A stretch of 64,000 nt of DNA, from positions 29,525-93,524 of the forward strand of contig SFOL01000001.1 of the NCBI GenBank assembly GCA_004552385.1, given 5' to 3'. The stretch comes from Bacteroidales bacterium (lineage in GTDB: Bacteria; Bacteroidota; Bacteroidia; Bacteroidales; Marinilabiliaceae). The translations under genes and the position numbers were made by a program. The notes beneath the pieces are model-generated. The model saw only the letters and a list, made by a program, of their open reading frames with translations, was not told the origin of the DNA and did no database searches. Below, one piece after another: positions 17,462-26,868 of the stretch (the first letter of the stretch is position 1; each line of letters opens with the position of its first letter).

Positions 17462-18289
17462 CTAAAAGTTGGAGTAGACGAGCTTGGCGTCAGAGCGCGG
17501 GTTGACCACGAGGACGGGGATGCCGGCGCTGTTCGAGATGACGGTCTGCTCGTATGCTCCGAGGAGGTAATCGTGGAACGCGATGTTGCGAGTCGTGGTA
17601 ATCATAATGAGATCCATCTTGTTCTCCTCGCAATGTTTGAGCGATTGCTCGAGGAAAGAGCCTTTCTCATCGACCCACTCGGTGGTGCAGTCAATGTTCT
17701 GATCCTCGAGATAGTGCTTGCAGAAGTTCATGTTGGCCCTGGTCGGGTTGTCATACATGGGTCCGTTGCCCTGCTGTCCGAAGAGGACGACCTTGATCTT
17801 GCTGATGTACGAGAGGACGGGCAACCACTTGAGCTTCTCCTTGCTCTCGATCTTGTAGTCGACAGGGAAGAGGATCTTCATCGGGTCGGCGTACTCGGGG
17901 TCTTTCTGCACGATGAGGTATGGCACGTGGCAACCGACGATGACCTTCAGAGCCCAGCTGCCTGTGATCTTCTGGATGCCTTTCATGCCGTGCGTACCCA
18001 TCACGACAAGCGTGCTGTTCTGCTCAGCCACAACCTCGTTGATGGTTGTAAAGATGCTGCCCTCGCGGACAATATAGCGAACCTGGCAATTCTCGTCCTG
18101 GGCGAACTGTGCAACTACACCCTCAAGCTTTTGAGCAGCCTCGGCCGACTGGTCTTCCTTCTTGACGATGTGGAGCAAAATGACCTCAGCCTTCATGTTC
18201 CGGGCAATGTGCGCAGCGTGTTTTACGGCGCAATCGGCGCGCTCGGTGAAATCGTAGGGGACAATAACGTTCTCCATAGAATTATCCAT
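17462..18289 (-). CDS. Universal stress protein (UspA family, two-domain)
   Basis: Cytosolic UspA-family protein of about 275 residues, built as two tandem Usp-like halves. The first half starts MENVIVPYDFTERADCAVKHAAH and contains VMGTHGMKGIQKITGSWA, an ATP-binding-like loop of the G-x2-G type. The second half is more divergent (IMITTTRNIAFHDYLLGAYEQTVI). The start is either the ATG at 18289 or the one at 18277; the long frame to 18385 is excluded because a promoter box sits at 18383-18390. Its role is probably in stress or energy limitation, but no specific ligand can be stated. It is monocistronic, with its own promoter and terminator. Confidence 0.88.
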   Translation of the reverse strand: MDNSMENVIVPYDFTERADCAVKHAAHIARNMKAEVILLHIVKKEDQSAEAAQKLEGVVAQFAQDENCQVRYIVREGSIFTTINEVVAEQNSTLVVMGTHGMKGIQKITGSWALKVIVGCHVPYLIVQKDPEYADPMKILFPVDYKIESKEKLKWLPVLSYISKIKVVLFGQQGNGPMYDNPTRANMNFCKHYLEDQNIDCTTEWVDEKGSFLEQSLKHCEENKMDLIMITTTRNIAFHDYLLGAYEQTVISNSAGIPVLVVNPRSDAKLVYSNF

Positions 18290-18382
18290 TAAAGTATTGA
18301 TTAATAGGAGTATTATCTTCTGTTTGCTATCCATGCGCCCCCTTGCGCCAAAGGCTCGCGAGACGCTTTTGGATTTCTTCGG

Positions 18383-18390
18383 CAAATTTA
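18383..18390 (-). promoter_or_regulatory. -7 promoter box for the universal stress protein gene
   Basis: Reads TAAATTTG on the minus strand. It overlaps the far end of the longest open frame, so it also fixes the start at 18289 or 18277, giving a leader of about 90-100 bases. Confidence 0.55.
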
Positions 18391-18454
18391 TGCCTAAAAT
18401 TAAGCCTTATATATCTAAAAAAAAAGTAAATTGCAAGAAAATCACGGGATAGGA

Positions 18455-20128
18455 ATGCCATACAGAACCATATTACTACCTCTCATTCTCCTGTCATTAT
18501 TCATAACAGGCGCATCGGCGCAAGTCCGTAAAGACTTGATACACATACCATCCACAATCATGTCGGAACAAAGGGCCGACACGGTGGTGAAGGCTGAGAG
18601 GCCATACGTCATGGTGGAGTGGGAGTTGTCGGAGGGCTTCACCCCACCCTACTGCGTGAGCCAAGTGGCGGGCGAGGACACCCTGTTCCGCGCCACCACA
18701 AGCCGGACGAGCTTCTCCGTGGGGCTGAGAGGTTCCGAGTGGTCGAAGATTGACGTTTCGTCAGCCGGCGGCAAGAGCTTCGGCGTCAGGATGACCTACA
18801 CTGAGCGTTCAGCGGCATGGATACCCATAGGCCTGATCGGCATGTTCGTGGCCATCGCCGCCATCTGCGCATGGGTCTACGCCGTCAGGCAGAGGAAAAA
18901 GCTGGACGGCGCGCGCCGCGAGATAGAGGAGGCCAAGACGAGGCACACGCGCAAATACGACTTCGCTACAGTCTTGTTCTCTGACATACAAGGCTTCACA
19001 AAAATAGCCGCGCATCTCAACCCGGAGCAGCTGGTCGACGAGCTGGACAGGTACTTCATCTACTTCGACGAGCTTGTGGATAAATACGGGGTGGAGAAGA
19101 TAAAAACCATCGGCGACGCCTACATGTGCGCCGGCGGCGTGCCGGACAACGACAGCGCCAACCCTATAGAGGTGACGCTGGTGGGGCTGGGCATGATAGC
19201 CTACGTTAACGAACGCCACAACGAAGAGCGGAACTTTTGGAACATCAGGGTGGGCATAAACACCGGCCCTGTGGTGTCAGGCCACCTTGGCAACATAAAG
19301 AAAGTTTTCGACATCTGGGGCGACACGGTCAACACAGCCTCGCGAATGGAGAGCGGCGGCGAACCGGGGCGCGTCAACGTGAGCGAGAGCACCTATCAGA
19401 AGATAAAAGATTTCTTCGAGTGCGAATACCGAGGCAAGATGCCCGTCAAATACAAGGGCGAGATTGACATGTATTTCGTCAACAGACTCAAGGAAGAGTA
19501 TTGCCAGGCGGGGTCGGACCACATACCTAACACGCTGATGCTGCGCAAGATGCAGCTGATGCGCATCCACGACTTCGAGCAGAGCGTACGCGAGACGACA
19601 CTGGACGGAGCCCACCCCAACCTGCTGGCGCGCTTTGACGACTACCTGGCAAGGGTGTACACTCTTTGCACACTGGAGAAAATGCCAGACGAGGAAGTGA
19701 CCACGTGCGGCGCAGCGGCCATTTTCAGCTTCATAAAGCTGAACATACCCAAAGACACGACTGTGAGCACCAAGGGCGCGGAAGACGAGATTATGCGCAA
19801 GATGCACCTACAGGAATCGACGCGCGAGAGCGTACGCAGGGTCGTGGCGCACGTGGCGGGAGGCAAAGAGCCGGAAGACCGGATGGAAGAGATATTGACC
19901 GACGCGGGCAACGAGGTCTACGGACGCAAAGACATAGTGCCGCAGCTCATCGCCCTCCACGAGGAGCTGGCGGCAAGAGGCTTGGAAAGCAAGTCTCGCA
20001 ACGCATGGCTCGGCAAGCAGATCAACATACTGAAAGAGGTGACATATCACACCGACTCGGCCCGCCGCCTGTGCGAAGTGCCCAAGGCGAAACAGGTGGA
20101 GATGATCGAGATGGCAATGGCCATATAG
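18455..20128 (+). CDS. Membrane-anchored class III adenylate cyclase
   Basis: Predicted inner-membrane cAMP synthase of 557 residues. In order it has a signal sequence or first helix ending TGASAQ, a periplasmic domain of about 100 residues, a transmembrane helix (about 122-143), a short charged coil, a class III cyclase domain (about 170-350) and a 200-residue C-terminal helical domain of unknown type. The metal-binding Asp residues are in FSDIQGFT (Asp177) and IGDAYM (Asp221). Lys217 and Asp286 (in FDIWGD) are the adenine-selecting pair, and Asn293 and Arg297 are the transition-state residues, so all catalytic positions look intact and ATP is the expected substrate. The frame could start with TTG at 18431, but the ATG at 18455 begins a good signal sequence. 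The periplasmic part suggests an external signal. Confidence 0.85.
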   Translation: MPYRTILLPLILLSLFITGASAQVRKDLIHIPSTIMSEQRADTVVKAERPYVMVEWELSEGFTPPYCVSQVAGEDTLFRATTSRTSFSVGLRGSEWSKIDVSSAGGKSFGVRMTYTERSAAWIPIGLIGMFVAIAAICAWVYAVRQRKKLDGARREIEEAKTRHTRKYDFATVLFSDIQGFTKIAAHLNPEQLVDELDRYFIYFDELVDKYGVEKIKTIGDAYMCAGGVPDNDSANPIEVTLVGLGMIAYVNERHNEERNFWNIRVGINTGPVVSGHLGNIKKVFDIWGDTVNTASRMESGGEPGRVNVSESTYQKIKDFFECEYRGKMPVKYKGEIDMYFVNRLKEEYCQAGSDHIPNTLMLRKMQLMRIHDFEQSVRETTLDGAHPNLLARFDDYLARVYTLCTLEKMPDEEVTTCGAAAIFSFIKLNIPKDTTVSTKGAEDEIMRKMHLQESTRESVRRVVAHVAGGKEPEDRMEEILTDAGNEVYGRKDIVPQLIALHEELAARGLESKSRNAWLGKQINILKEVTYHTDSARRLCEVPKAKQVEMIEMAMAI

Positions 20129-20154
20129 CCAGGAGCCCGTCAGCATAACACCTA

Positions 20155-20202
20155 AAGTTGCGCCCCGCGCGGCCTTAAAGTAGCCGGCGCGGGGCGCAAC
20201 TT
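20155..20202 (+). terminator. Terminator after the cyclase gene
   Basis: A 16-bp perfect stem begins AAGTTGCGCCCCGCGC and its complement ends at 20202. No long T run follows, only ATCTAAAATCTTT. Confidence 0.65.
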
Positions 20203-20295
20203 ATCTAAAATCTTTCTAACTTTACTACAATGCGACGGGGAGGTGCACCCGCCGCGGACACCAATTCACGAACCATAAAAACAAACAGCAAAGCC

Positions 20296-22581
20296 GTGTC
20301 TAAAATTACTAAAGAAGACGCCCTGAGATACCATTCAGAGGGCAGACCAGGCAAGATAGAGGTAATCCCGACCAAACCGTACAGCAGCCAGAGGGACCTG
20401 TCTCTGGCTTACTCGCCAGGCGTGGCGGAGCCGTGTCTGGAGATTCAGAAGAACCCGGAGACCGCCTATGAATACACCAACAAGGGCAACCTCGTGGCCG
20501 TAATATCAAACGGCACCGCTGTGCTCGGCCTTGGCAACATCGGCGCAATGAGCGGAAAGCCCGTCATGGAGGGCAAGGGACTGCTGTTCAAGATATTCGC
20601 CGGCATCGACGTTTTCGACATCGAGGTCGACGAGAAAGACCCTGACAAATTCATCCAGGCCGTCAAGGCCATCGCGCCGACATTCGGCGGCATCAACCTC
20701 GAAGACATCAAGGCTCCCGAGTGTTTCGAGATCGAGACGCGCCTCAAGAACGAGCTGGACATACCCGTCATGCACGACGACCAGCACGGCACGGCCATAA
20801 TATCGGCCGCAGGCCTCATCAACGCCCTGCAGATTGTAGGCAAGAAAATAGAGGATGTCAGAGTAGTGGTCAACGGAGCCGGAGCCGCTGCCATATCGTG
20901 CACCAGGCTCTACATGCGGCTGGGCGTGAAGCGCGAGAACGTCATAATGGTCGACTCGAAAGGCCCGATAAAGATGGACCGGCCCAACCTGACGGAGCAG
21001 AAGCGCGAGTTCGCCACGACACGCGACGTCAACACGCTGGCCGAAGCCCTGGTGGACGCCGACGTCTTCCTCGGCCTGTCGGTGGCAGGCGTCCTGACGC
21101 AAGACATGGTGCGCTCAATGGCTAAAGACCCCGTCGTCTTCGCCCTCGCCAACCCTCAGCCCGAGATTAGCCCCGAAGACGCACGCGCAAGCCGCCCGGA
21201 CATCATCTACGCCACGGGCCGCTCAGACCAGCCCAACCAGATAAACAACGTGCTCGGCTTCCCCTACATCTTCCGCGGGGCTCTCGACGTCCGCGCCAAG
21301 AGCATCAACGAGGAGATGAAAGTGGCGGCCGTGAAAGCCATAGCAGAACTCACGCGCAAGGCCGTGCCAGATGTCGTCAACGCCGCCTACGGCATGAAGC
21401 GCATCTCGTTCGGGCGCGAATACATCGTGCCCAAGGCTCTTGACCCGCGCCTGCTTACCACGGTAGCCCCCGCCGTGGCCAGAGCGGCCATGGAGAGCGG
21501 CGTGGCGCGCAAGCCGATAGAGGACTGGCAGGCCTACGAGGTTAAGCTCAAGAGCCTCATGGGGCTTGACAACAAGATGTTGCGCAGCTTCTACGACATG
21601 GCGCGGCAGAACCCCCGCAGGGTAGTATTCTCGGAGGCCAACCACGTCAACATGCTCAAAGCTGCAGCGCAGGCTCTGTCCGAGGGGCTTTGCAAGCCTA
21701 TATTGCTGGGCAACGAGGAGAAGCTCGCCAAGCTGGCGGCCGAGAACGACATTGACCTCACAGGCATCGAGATAGTCAACCTGCGTCATGACCGCGAGGA
21801 GGGGCGGCGCACGACATTCGCCAAGATAATGGCGGAAGAGAAAGGACGCGAGGGCGCCACTTTCGACGAGTATTTCGAGAAGATGTATGACCGCAACTAC
21901 TTCGGCCTCATGATGGTCAAGACTGGCGCGGCCGACGCCATGATAACGGGCGTCTACACCAAGAACGAGGAGCTCGTGTCGGCCGCAAAGGAGATTATCG
22001 GCATACGCAAAGGCCTCAACCACATAGGCGCCATGCACATCTTGAACACCAAGAAGGGCACCTACTTCATGGCGGATACCCTTATAAACCGTCATCCGAG
22101 CACCGAAACCCTGATAGACGTGGCCAAGCTGACCTATGACACCGTCAAGTTCTTCAACCACGAGCCAGTCATGGCAATGCTCAGCTACTCTAACTTCGGA
22201 GCCTCGAAAGAGGGCAGCCCCGCATCGGTCCACAAGGTCGTCGAGACGCTGCACGAGAGGTACCCGGACATGGTGGTTGACGGCGAGATGCAGGTCAACT
22301 TCGCGCTGAACCGGGAGTTGCGCGACCGCAAGTTCCCGTTCTCGAAACTGGCTGGCAGGGATGTCAACGCGCTCGTGTTCCCGAACCTCAGCTCGGCCAA
22401 CACAGCCAGCAAGCTGCTCCTCGAGATGGGCGTGGGTGACATCCTGGGACCTATACAGATGGGACTCAGGAAGCCCATCCACTTCCTGGACATTGAGAGC
22501 TCCGTGCGCGACATTGTCAACATGACGGCAGTGGCCGTGCTTGACGCGCAGGTCCAGGAGAAGAGAGACCAGATGGAGTAA
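20296..22581 (+). CDS. maeB: NADP-dependent malic enzyme with phosphotransacetylase-like C-terminal domain
   Basis: Large malic enzyme of 761 residues that decarboxylates malate to pyruvate. The N-terminal malic domain has SLAYSPGVAEPC and the metal/substrate segment HDDQHGTA; the NAD(P)-binding domain (about 165-400) follows. The C-terminal 330 residues resemble phosphotransacetylase (LGNEEKLAKLAAEND, FGLMMVKTGAADAMITG), a fusion usual for the MaeB class and thought to be regulatory. A GTG at 20296 gives an N-terminus SKITKEDALRYHSEGRPGK that fits relatives. The ATG at 20230 would add 22 low-complexity residues and lies next to a TAACTTTA box at 20217-20224, so it is less likely. Monocistronic between two terminators. 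Confidence 0.93.
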   Translation: MSKITKEDALRYHSEGRPGKIEVIPTKPYSSQRDLSLAYSPGVAEPCLEIQKNPETAYEYTNKGNLVAVISNGTAVLGLGNIGAMSGKPVMEGKGLLFKIFAGIDVFDIEVDEKDPDKFIQAVKAIAPTFGGINLEDIKAPECFEIETRLKNELDIPVMHDDQHGTAIISAAGLINALQIVGKKIEDVRVVVNGAGAAAISCTRLYMRLGVKRENVIMVDSKGPIKMDRPNLTEQKREFATTRDVNTLAEALVDADVFLGLSVAGVLTQDMVRSMAKDPVVFALANPQPEISPEDARASRPDIIYATGRSDQPNQINNVLGFPYIFRGALDVRAKSINEEMKVAAVKAIAELTRKAVPDVVNAAYGMKRISFGREYIVPKALDPRLLTTVAPAVARAAMESGVARKPIEDWQAYEVKLKSLMGLDNKMLRSFYDMARQNPRRVVFSEANHVNMLKAAAQALSEGLCKPILLGNEEKLAKLAAENDIDLTGIEIVNLRHDREEGRRTTFAKIMAEEKGREGATFDEYFEKMYDRNYFGLMMVKTGAADAMITGVYTKNEELVSAAKEIIGIRKGLNHIGAMHILNTKKGTYFMADTLINRHPSTETLIDVAKLTYDTVKFFNHEPVMAMLSYSNFGASKEGSPASVHKVVETLHERYPDMVVDGEMQVNFALNRELRDRKFPFSKLAGRDVNALVFPNLSSANTASKLLLEMGVGDILGPIQMGLRKPIHFLDIESSVRDIVNMTAVAVLDAQVQEKRDQME

Positions 22582-22614
22582 GGAAGGCCTCACATCTCTG
22601 ACAACATAACGGAT

Positions 22615-22651
22615 GCCCGCCCCCCCGTGAAGACGAGAGGGCGGGCTTTTT
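22615..22651 (+). terminator. Terminator after the malic enzyme gene
   Basis: Stem arms GCCCGCCC (22615-22622) and GGGCGGGC (22639-22646) are followed by five T. Confidence 0.85.
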
Positions 22652-22735
22652 ACACATCTGACGCCAAGAAAACGCTGACTATGGTAGAAGATGTCAGGAG
22701 CGGTTAATAAACGCGGGGACTATGTTTGAGAGCGA

Positions 22736-22768
22736 AAGCCCCACCGCAAGCGAGATGCAGTGGGGCTT
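22736..22768 (-). terminator. Probable terminator of the acyl-CoA synthetase/acyltransferase gene
   Basis: Nine-bp arms AAGCCCCAC (22736-22744) and GTGGGGCTT (22760-22768), placed about 30 bases beyond the minus-strand stop codon. The T tract after it is short. Confidence 0.55.
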
Positions 22769-22796
22769 AGTGTCATGATGTAGCTAAGGTAAACCG

Positions 22797-25265
22797 TTAA
22801 GATTCTGCCTCCTGATTTTCCTTAATGCTGTCGTAGACCTCCTTGGTGATGTTCTCGTAGCTCTCCGCCGACTGCTTGGGGTATACAGGCGGCAGGAACT
22901 CGACCTGTACCTTGTGAGGGCGCGGAAGCATGGTCCCCTTAGGCATGGCCTGGAACGCGCCCTTGATTGAGACGGGCACCACAGGCACGTTGAGCTCCTT
23001 GCTCAATATGGCGAACGTCTTCTTAAACTCGCCAAGCTTGCCGTCCGTCGTACGCGTGCCCTCGGGGAAGATAATGATGTTCTTCTTCTTCTTGAGCGCT
23101 TCACCCATCTTCTGGATAGACTCCTTCAAGTTACTCATGTCCATGACAATCACGTTATGAGTAGCGGCCATGAACTTGATGAACGGGCGTCGTATGTGCT
23201 GCTCCTTGGCGTAGAAATAGGTGTTCTTGATGTCGCGGTATTTTAGGAACGACATGACGAAGAGCCCGTCGAGGAAACTCTGGTGATTAGGCGCAATGAT
23301 GACAGGGCCGTCGGGTATCCGCTCAGCTCCTTTGCCACGCAGCTTGAAGTAGAGCTTGAAAAATGGCTGCGAGAGGGCTATGAAAATACGGCCAGTTATC
23401 CACGTCTGCGGAAGCTTGAGCGTCGTGTGCTCGCGGAGGATCTTCTTCCAGTCAATCTTCTCGACGTGCATCTTGGTTTTGGTCTCCGCCACGAAATCGG
23501 CAATGTCGGCAACGCTCTTGAACTCAGAGAGCTTGTCCGTGGTCATGTCGAGGCCGAAGCTTGTGTTGAGGAAGACCTGGAGACCCACCTTGTCGAGCGA
23601 GTCGAAAGCGAGATCGAGCTCAATGTGATCTGTAGGGCGCACCTTGCAAACCTTCTCGCTCTCAATGTATTTCTTAATGATTTTATACTCATCGCTCATG
23701 GCCTCGTCAATCACCTCAGGCTGAGTATCGGCAGAGCCGTCGCTGACAAGCAGGGACTTGAGCTTAAAACGTTGGATCTTGTCGAGTCGCGTGCGCGGCA
23801 AGTCGTTGCGGTAGATCTTGACGTTGAAGATCTTCTTGTATGCCGCGGCGTCGGAATTGTATTTGTCAAGGATTTCCCATTTGACCTTCTCCTCAATCTG
23901 AGCATCGGTCATGGCCGCGAGCGCGGGCGTCGGGACGATTATGGCCACGAGGGCGTCATTGTTCTCGGTCACGGCCGCCTCTTTCACTATGTCCTGATAC
24001 GCTTCGAGCTTCTGTTCAATCTCTGTCGGGTTGACATTCTTGCCGTTGGAGAGCACGATGATCTCTTTGCGCCTTCCAGTGACGACCACCCTGCCCTTGT
24101 CGTCGACATATCCGAGGTCGCCAGTGTAAATCCAGCCGTCCTTCACGACTGCGGCGGTCTCTTCGGGCCTGCCGTAGTAGCCCTGCATTATGTTGTTTCC
24201 GCGCGCCACGAGCTCACCGTCGCGCACCTCTACTTCGCAACCCGGCACAGGCTGTCCCGACGCGCCTGGCGTTATGTCGTCGGGCCGCGTGAACGCAATC
24301 ATGGGCGCGCACTCGGTCATACCGTAGCCTTCGAGCACGTCAAGGCCCAGAGTCTTCATCTTCTGAGCCACGGCGGGGTCAAGAGCCGCACCGCCACAGA
24401 CGAAGTACTTGACGACCCCACCCATCTTTTTGCGGATAGAGGAGAAGACAAGTCGCGAGAGGGCGCGACTGCCGACCGACTTGCACAGTCTGTAGAGCAT
24501 CCGCGTGGCCCAATGGGCGTCAATTTTGGAGCAGATGCCCTTGACAAGCATGGTGTAGAGGCGCGGCACGCCAATGACGATGCCGACCTGCCCCTCGGCC
24601 ATGGTCTTCATAAGATCGGGCGCACTCATGCTGGGGCAGAAAGCCACGCTGCCGCCGGTGACGAGCGGTGCCACGACGGACCCGACAAGAGGCAGCACGT
24701 GGTGGCACGGGAGCAAAATCATGGTGCGCACGTCGGGCGTGAAGATGGGCACGCCCTTGCTCACGGAGTCTATGTTGAAATAGATGTTCTGGAAAGAGAG
24801 CATAACGCCCTTGGGGCTGCCCGTGGTGCCACTGGTGTAGACAATCAGGCAAGTATCCTGCATGTCGAAGTCTATCTTAGCCTGTGGGGCGCTCGTGGCG
24901 CGGTTCTCCATGTCGGGAGTCATGACCAGCACCTGCTGGGAGCCGCCCGCGCGTTCCACAGCTTCACGAGCCACAGCCTCACACGCTTCTGACGCCAATA
25001 TGACCGTAGGCGTGCAATCCTTGAGCACGTAAGCCAAGTCGGCGGCGGACGAGGTGCAGTCGATAGGAACCGCTATGCCGCCATTCTTCCAAATGGCGAA
25101 AAGAGCGTAAATATAAGCGGGTCTGTTCTCAGAGAGAATAACGACGCGGTCACCACGCCCTATGCTAAAGGCCTCGGAGAAATCCGAAATGCGGGACAGC
25201 AGCTCAGTGTAGCTAACCTCCCTGTCGACGGTCCAGATGGCCGTCTTATTATGACAAACTATCAT
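22797..25265 (-). CDS. Acyl-CoA/acyl-ACP synthetase, carrier domain and PlsC acyltransferase fusion
   Basis: Three-part lipid enzyme of 822 residues. An AMP-binding domain (about 1-510) has the P-loop YTSGTTGSPKG at 143-153 and YTGDLGYVDDKGRVVVTGR near 395. A phosphopantetheine carrier-like domain (about 525-605) carries the attachment Ser556 in AFDSLDKV. A PlsC-type acyltransferase (about 640-800) carries NHQSFLDG (the H-x4-D motif) and FPEGTR. The likely chemistry is activation of a free fatty acid, possible loading onto the built-in carrier, and transfer to a lysophospholipid or glycerol phosphate. E. coli Aas joins the same two catalytic activities in the opposite order without this carrier. 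The ATG at 25265 is preferred; the frame extends to 25310 with a hydrophobic run that does not fit the family. Confidence 0.88.
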   Translation of the reverse strand: MIVCHNKTAIWTVDREVSYTELLSRISDFSEAFSIGRGDRVVILSENRPAYIYALFAIWKNGGIAVPIDCTSSAADLAYVLKDCTPTVILASEACEAVAREAVERAGGSQQVLVMTPDMENRATSAPQAKIDFDMQDTCLIVYTSGTTGSPKGVMLSFQNIYFNIDSVSKGVPIFTPDVRTMILLPCHHVLPLVGSVVAPLVTGGSVAFCPSMSAPDLMKTMAEGQVGIVIGVPRLYTMLVKGICSKIDAHWATRMLYRLCKSVGSRALSRLVFSSIRKKMGGVVKYFVCGGAALDPAVAQKMKTLGLDVLEGYGMTECAPMIAFTRPDDITPGASGQPVPGCEVEVRDGELVARGNNIMQGYYGRPEETAAVVKDGWIYTGDLGYVDDKGRVVVTGRRKEIIVLSNGKNVNPTEIEQKLEAYQDIVKEAAVTENNDALVAIIVPTPALAAMTDAQIEEKVKWEILDKYNSDAAAYKKIFNVKIYRNDLPRTRLDKIQRFKLKSLLVSDGSADTQPEVIDEAMSDEYKIIKKYIESEKVCKVRPTDHIELDLAFDSLDKVGLQVFLNTSFGLDMTTDKLSEFKSVADIADFVAETKTKMHVEKIDWKKILREHTTLKLPQTWITGRIFIALSQPFFKLYFKLRGKGAERIPDGPVIIAPNHQSFLDGLFVMSFLKYRDIKNTYFYAKEQHIRRPFIKFMAATHNVIVMDMSNLKESIQKMGEALKKKKNIIIFPEGTRTTDGKLGEFKKTFAILSKELNVPVVPVSIKGAFQAMPKGTMLPRPHKVQVEFLPPVYPKQSAESYENITKEVYDSIKENQEAES

Positions 25266-25386
25266 TCGGTAGGATAAAAACAGAATGGCGAATCCGTCCA
25301 AGCTAAGCAAGCCGGCGCCGCCCTCTCATGCGCAGTCTTTGCCCAGAGACTCGGTAATCGGACGAACGGGCAAAAACTCTGATACG

Positions 25387-25420
25387 CAAATGTAGTGTTT
25401 TTTGCCGTATGAATGGCAAA
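25387..25420 (-). promoter_or_regulatory. Promoter for the synthetase/acyltransferase gene
   Basis: On the minus strand TTTG (25417-25420) precedes TACATTTG (25387-25394) with a 22-base spacer, slightly longer than usual. The leader would be about 115 bases. Confidence 0.5.
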
Positions 25421-25498
25421 AAGTACGTATACGCCGAGCCCGATTTGTGGATATATAATATTTTCCCCACACAAGGGAGCGGAGCATGCGCACATTTC

Positions 25499-26167
25499 CT
25501 AAGCTTTCCTCATCAGCGCCTCGGCCATAAGCATGTCGGCGGGAGTGGTTAGTTTTATGTTGCCTCGCAGTCCCTCAGAAAGGTGGATCTCACCCCCATT
25601 TGCCTCAACGACGCTGGCGTCATCAGTAAAGAGCGGCGACTCGGGCTGGCGATAAGCGTCAAGAAGAATGGAGGAGCGGAACACTTGCGGTGTCTGAACC
25701 ATCATGACCGAAGAGCGGTCGACCGAGCGGCTTGCGCCGTCGAGCCCCACAAGGCGCACTGACTCGACCGAGGGCAGGACGGGGATGGACGTGCCGAAAC
25801 GCGAGGCGTCGGCATACACACTCTCGATAAAAGTGGCGGACACGAGAGGGCGTACGCCATCATGCACGCCAATGAGCTCCTCGCCCGACCACATGGCCAG
25901 GCCGTTGCGGACACTCTGGTGACGGGACGCCCCTCCGGCCACGACCTCAGCAGGAGCACAGAACCCGTGCTGACGGCACAGAGCCTCCCAAGTCCCTATT
26001 TGAGACTCGGGCAGGACTACAACGACCCTCATGCCCGGCACCGAGGCGAACGCCTCTACCGTATGCATAAGGACGGGCTTGCCGCAAAGGGGGAGAAACT
26101 GCTTAGGGACGGCGGCACCCATCCGAGTGCCGCTACCGCCAGCTACTACTATGGCGAGATTTTTCAA
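25499..26167 (-). CDS. ispD: 2-C-methyl-D-erythritol 4-phosphate cytidylyltransferase (IspD)
   Basis: Enzyme of the non-mevalonate isoprenoid pathway that joins CTP to methylerythritol phosphate. The nucleotide-binding N-terminus IVVAGGSGTRMGAAVPKQFLPL is intact, as are GVHDGVRPLVS and TDDASVVEANG. Relatives begin only a few residues before VAGGSGTRMG, so a TTG codon at 26167 is the probable start. An ATG at 26251 would add 28 Pro/Ala-rich residues and overlap the preceding gene by 28 bases. It is the last gene of an rpoN, PAP2-like, ispD series on the minus strand. Length after correction is about 222 residues, normal for the family. Confidence 0.93.
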   Translation of the reverse strand: MKNLAIVVAGGSGTRMGAAVPKQFLPLCGKPVLMHTVEAFASVPGMRVVVVLPESQIGTWEALCRQHGFCAPAEVVAGGASRHQSVRNGLAMWSGEELIGVHDGVRPLVSATFIESVYADASRFGTSIPVLPSVESVRLVGLDGASRSVDRSSVMMVQTPQVFRSSILLDAYRQPESPLFTDDASVVEANGGEIHLSEGLRGNIKLTTPADMLMAEALMRKA

Positions 26168-26223
26168 AGCAATAAGATTTGTTTGCAAGAGAGGGGGAGG
26201 GCGCGAGTCGGCAGCGGCTGGGC

Positions 26224-26862
26224 TCAAAGCGCCTGATGCAGGACAAGGCACATGACGAGCCCCATTACGGCGAGCCCTGTCACGTAGCCCGCCAGGAGCT
26301 GGGCGGGCGTGTGCGCCTGCTCATAAGACCGAGCCCAGGCTGTGACCCCCGCCGCCACGAAGGCGAGCGCCGCGAACGGTGAGAAATCTTGGCCGAAAGC
26401 CGTACCCGTCACCGCTATGTAGGCGAGGAAGGCGCCCGCCCCTATGGCATGCAGGCTAATCTTCCAGAAGCGGGAGCAAAGAGCCGCGATGAAGAGGGCG
26501 GCCGCCTCGCCTATGACCATGCCAATGATGGGTATCGGGTAGAACTGGCGAAGCGCGTAGACCGAGAACGCTATGGTAACCGAAGAGAACAGCAACGGGC
26601 GGAACCGTTCCGACCGCGTGGGCATATCAATGCCGCTGACCTCGCCCAAGGCGATGAAGACCCCGATGACGGCAAGCGGCACAATGCACTCAAAGAGGCA
26701 GACTCCGCCAAGCTGGAACGCCTTGAAAAGGGTTGGCATAGCGGCATAGGGAGTCGGGGTGTAGAGGACAAGCAGGGTGCAATAAATAGGCAGAAGCAGC
26801 GGATGGAAAGCCACCGTGACGACCCACGACACCACATCAGCAAAAGATCTTGGCGCGACCAT
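26224..26862 (-). CDS. PAP2-like integral membrane protein
   Basis: A 212-residue protein with six or so hydrophobic helices. It contains degenerate forms of the three phosphatidic acid phosphatase motifs: RSERFRP (for K-x6-RP), ISLHA (for PSGH) and ARSYEQAHTPAQLLAG (for SR-x5-H-x3-D). The His residues and RP are kept, but the first Lys and the last Asp are replaced, so catalysis is uncertain. It could act on undecaprenyl or phospholipid phosphates, or be an inactive relative. It is 6 bases downstream of rpoN and just before ispD, so it is probably co-transcribed with both. Confidence 0.7.
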   Translation of the reverse strand: MVAPRSFADVVSWVVTVAFHPLLLPIYCTLLVLYTPTPYAAMPTLFKAFQLGGVCLFECIVPLAVIGVFIALGEVSGIDMPTRSERFRPLLFSSVTIAFSVYALRQFYPIPIIGMVIGEAAALFIAALCSRFWKISLHAIGAGAFLAYIAVTGTAFGQDFSPFAALAFVAAGVTAWARSYEQAHTPAQLLAGYVTGLAVMGLVMCLVLHQAL

Positions 26863-26868
26863 GAGGAG

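Noticed and set aside
21223..22593. 456-codon minus-strand frame opposite the malic enzyme gene
   Set aside because: The composition is typical of antisense of high-G+C coding DNA, and the plus-strand gene is unambiguous.
23283..24992. 569-codon plus-strand frame opposite the synthetase/acyltransferase gene
   Set aside because: Despite its length it has no recognisable domain and mirrors a clear three-domain enzyme on the other strand.
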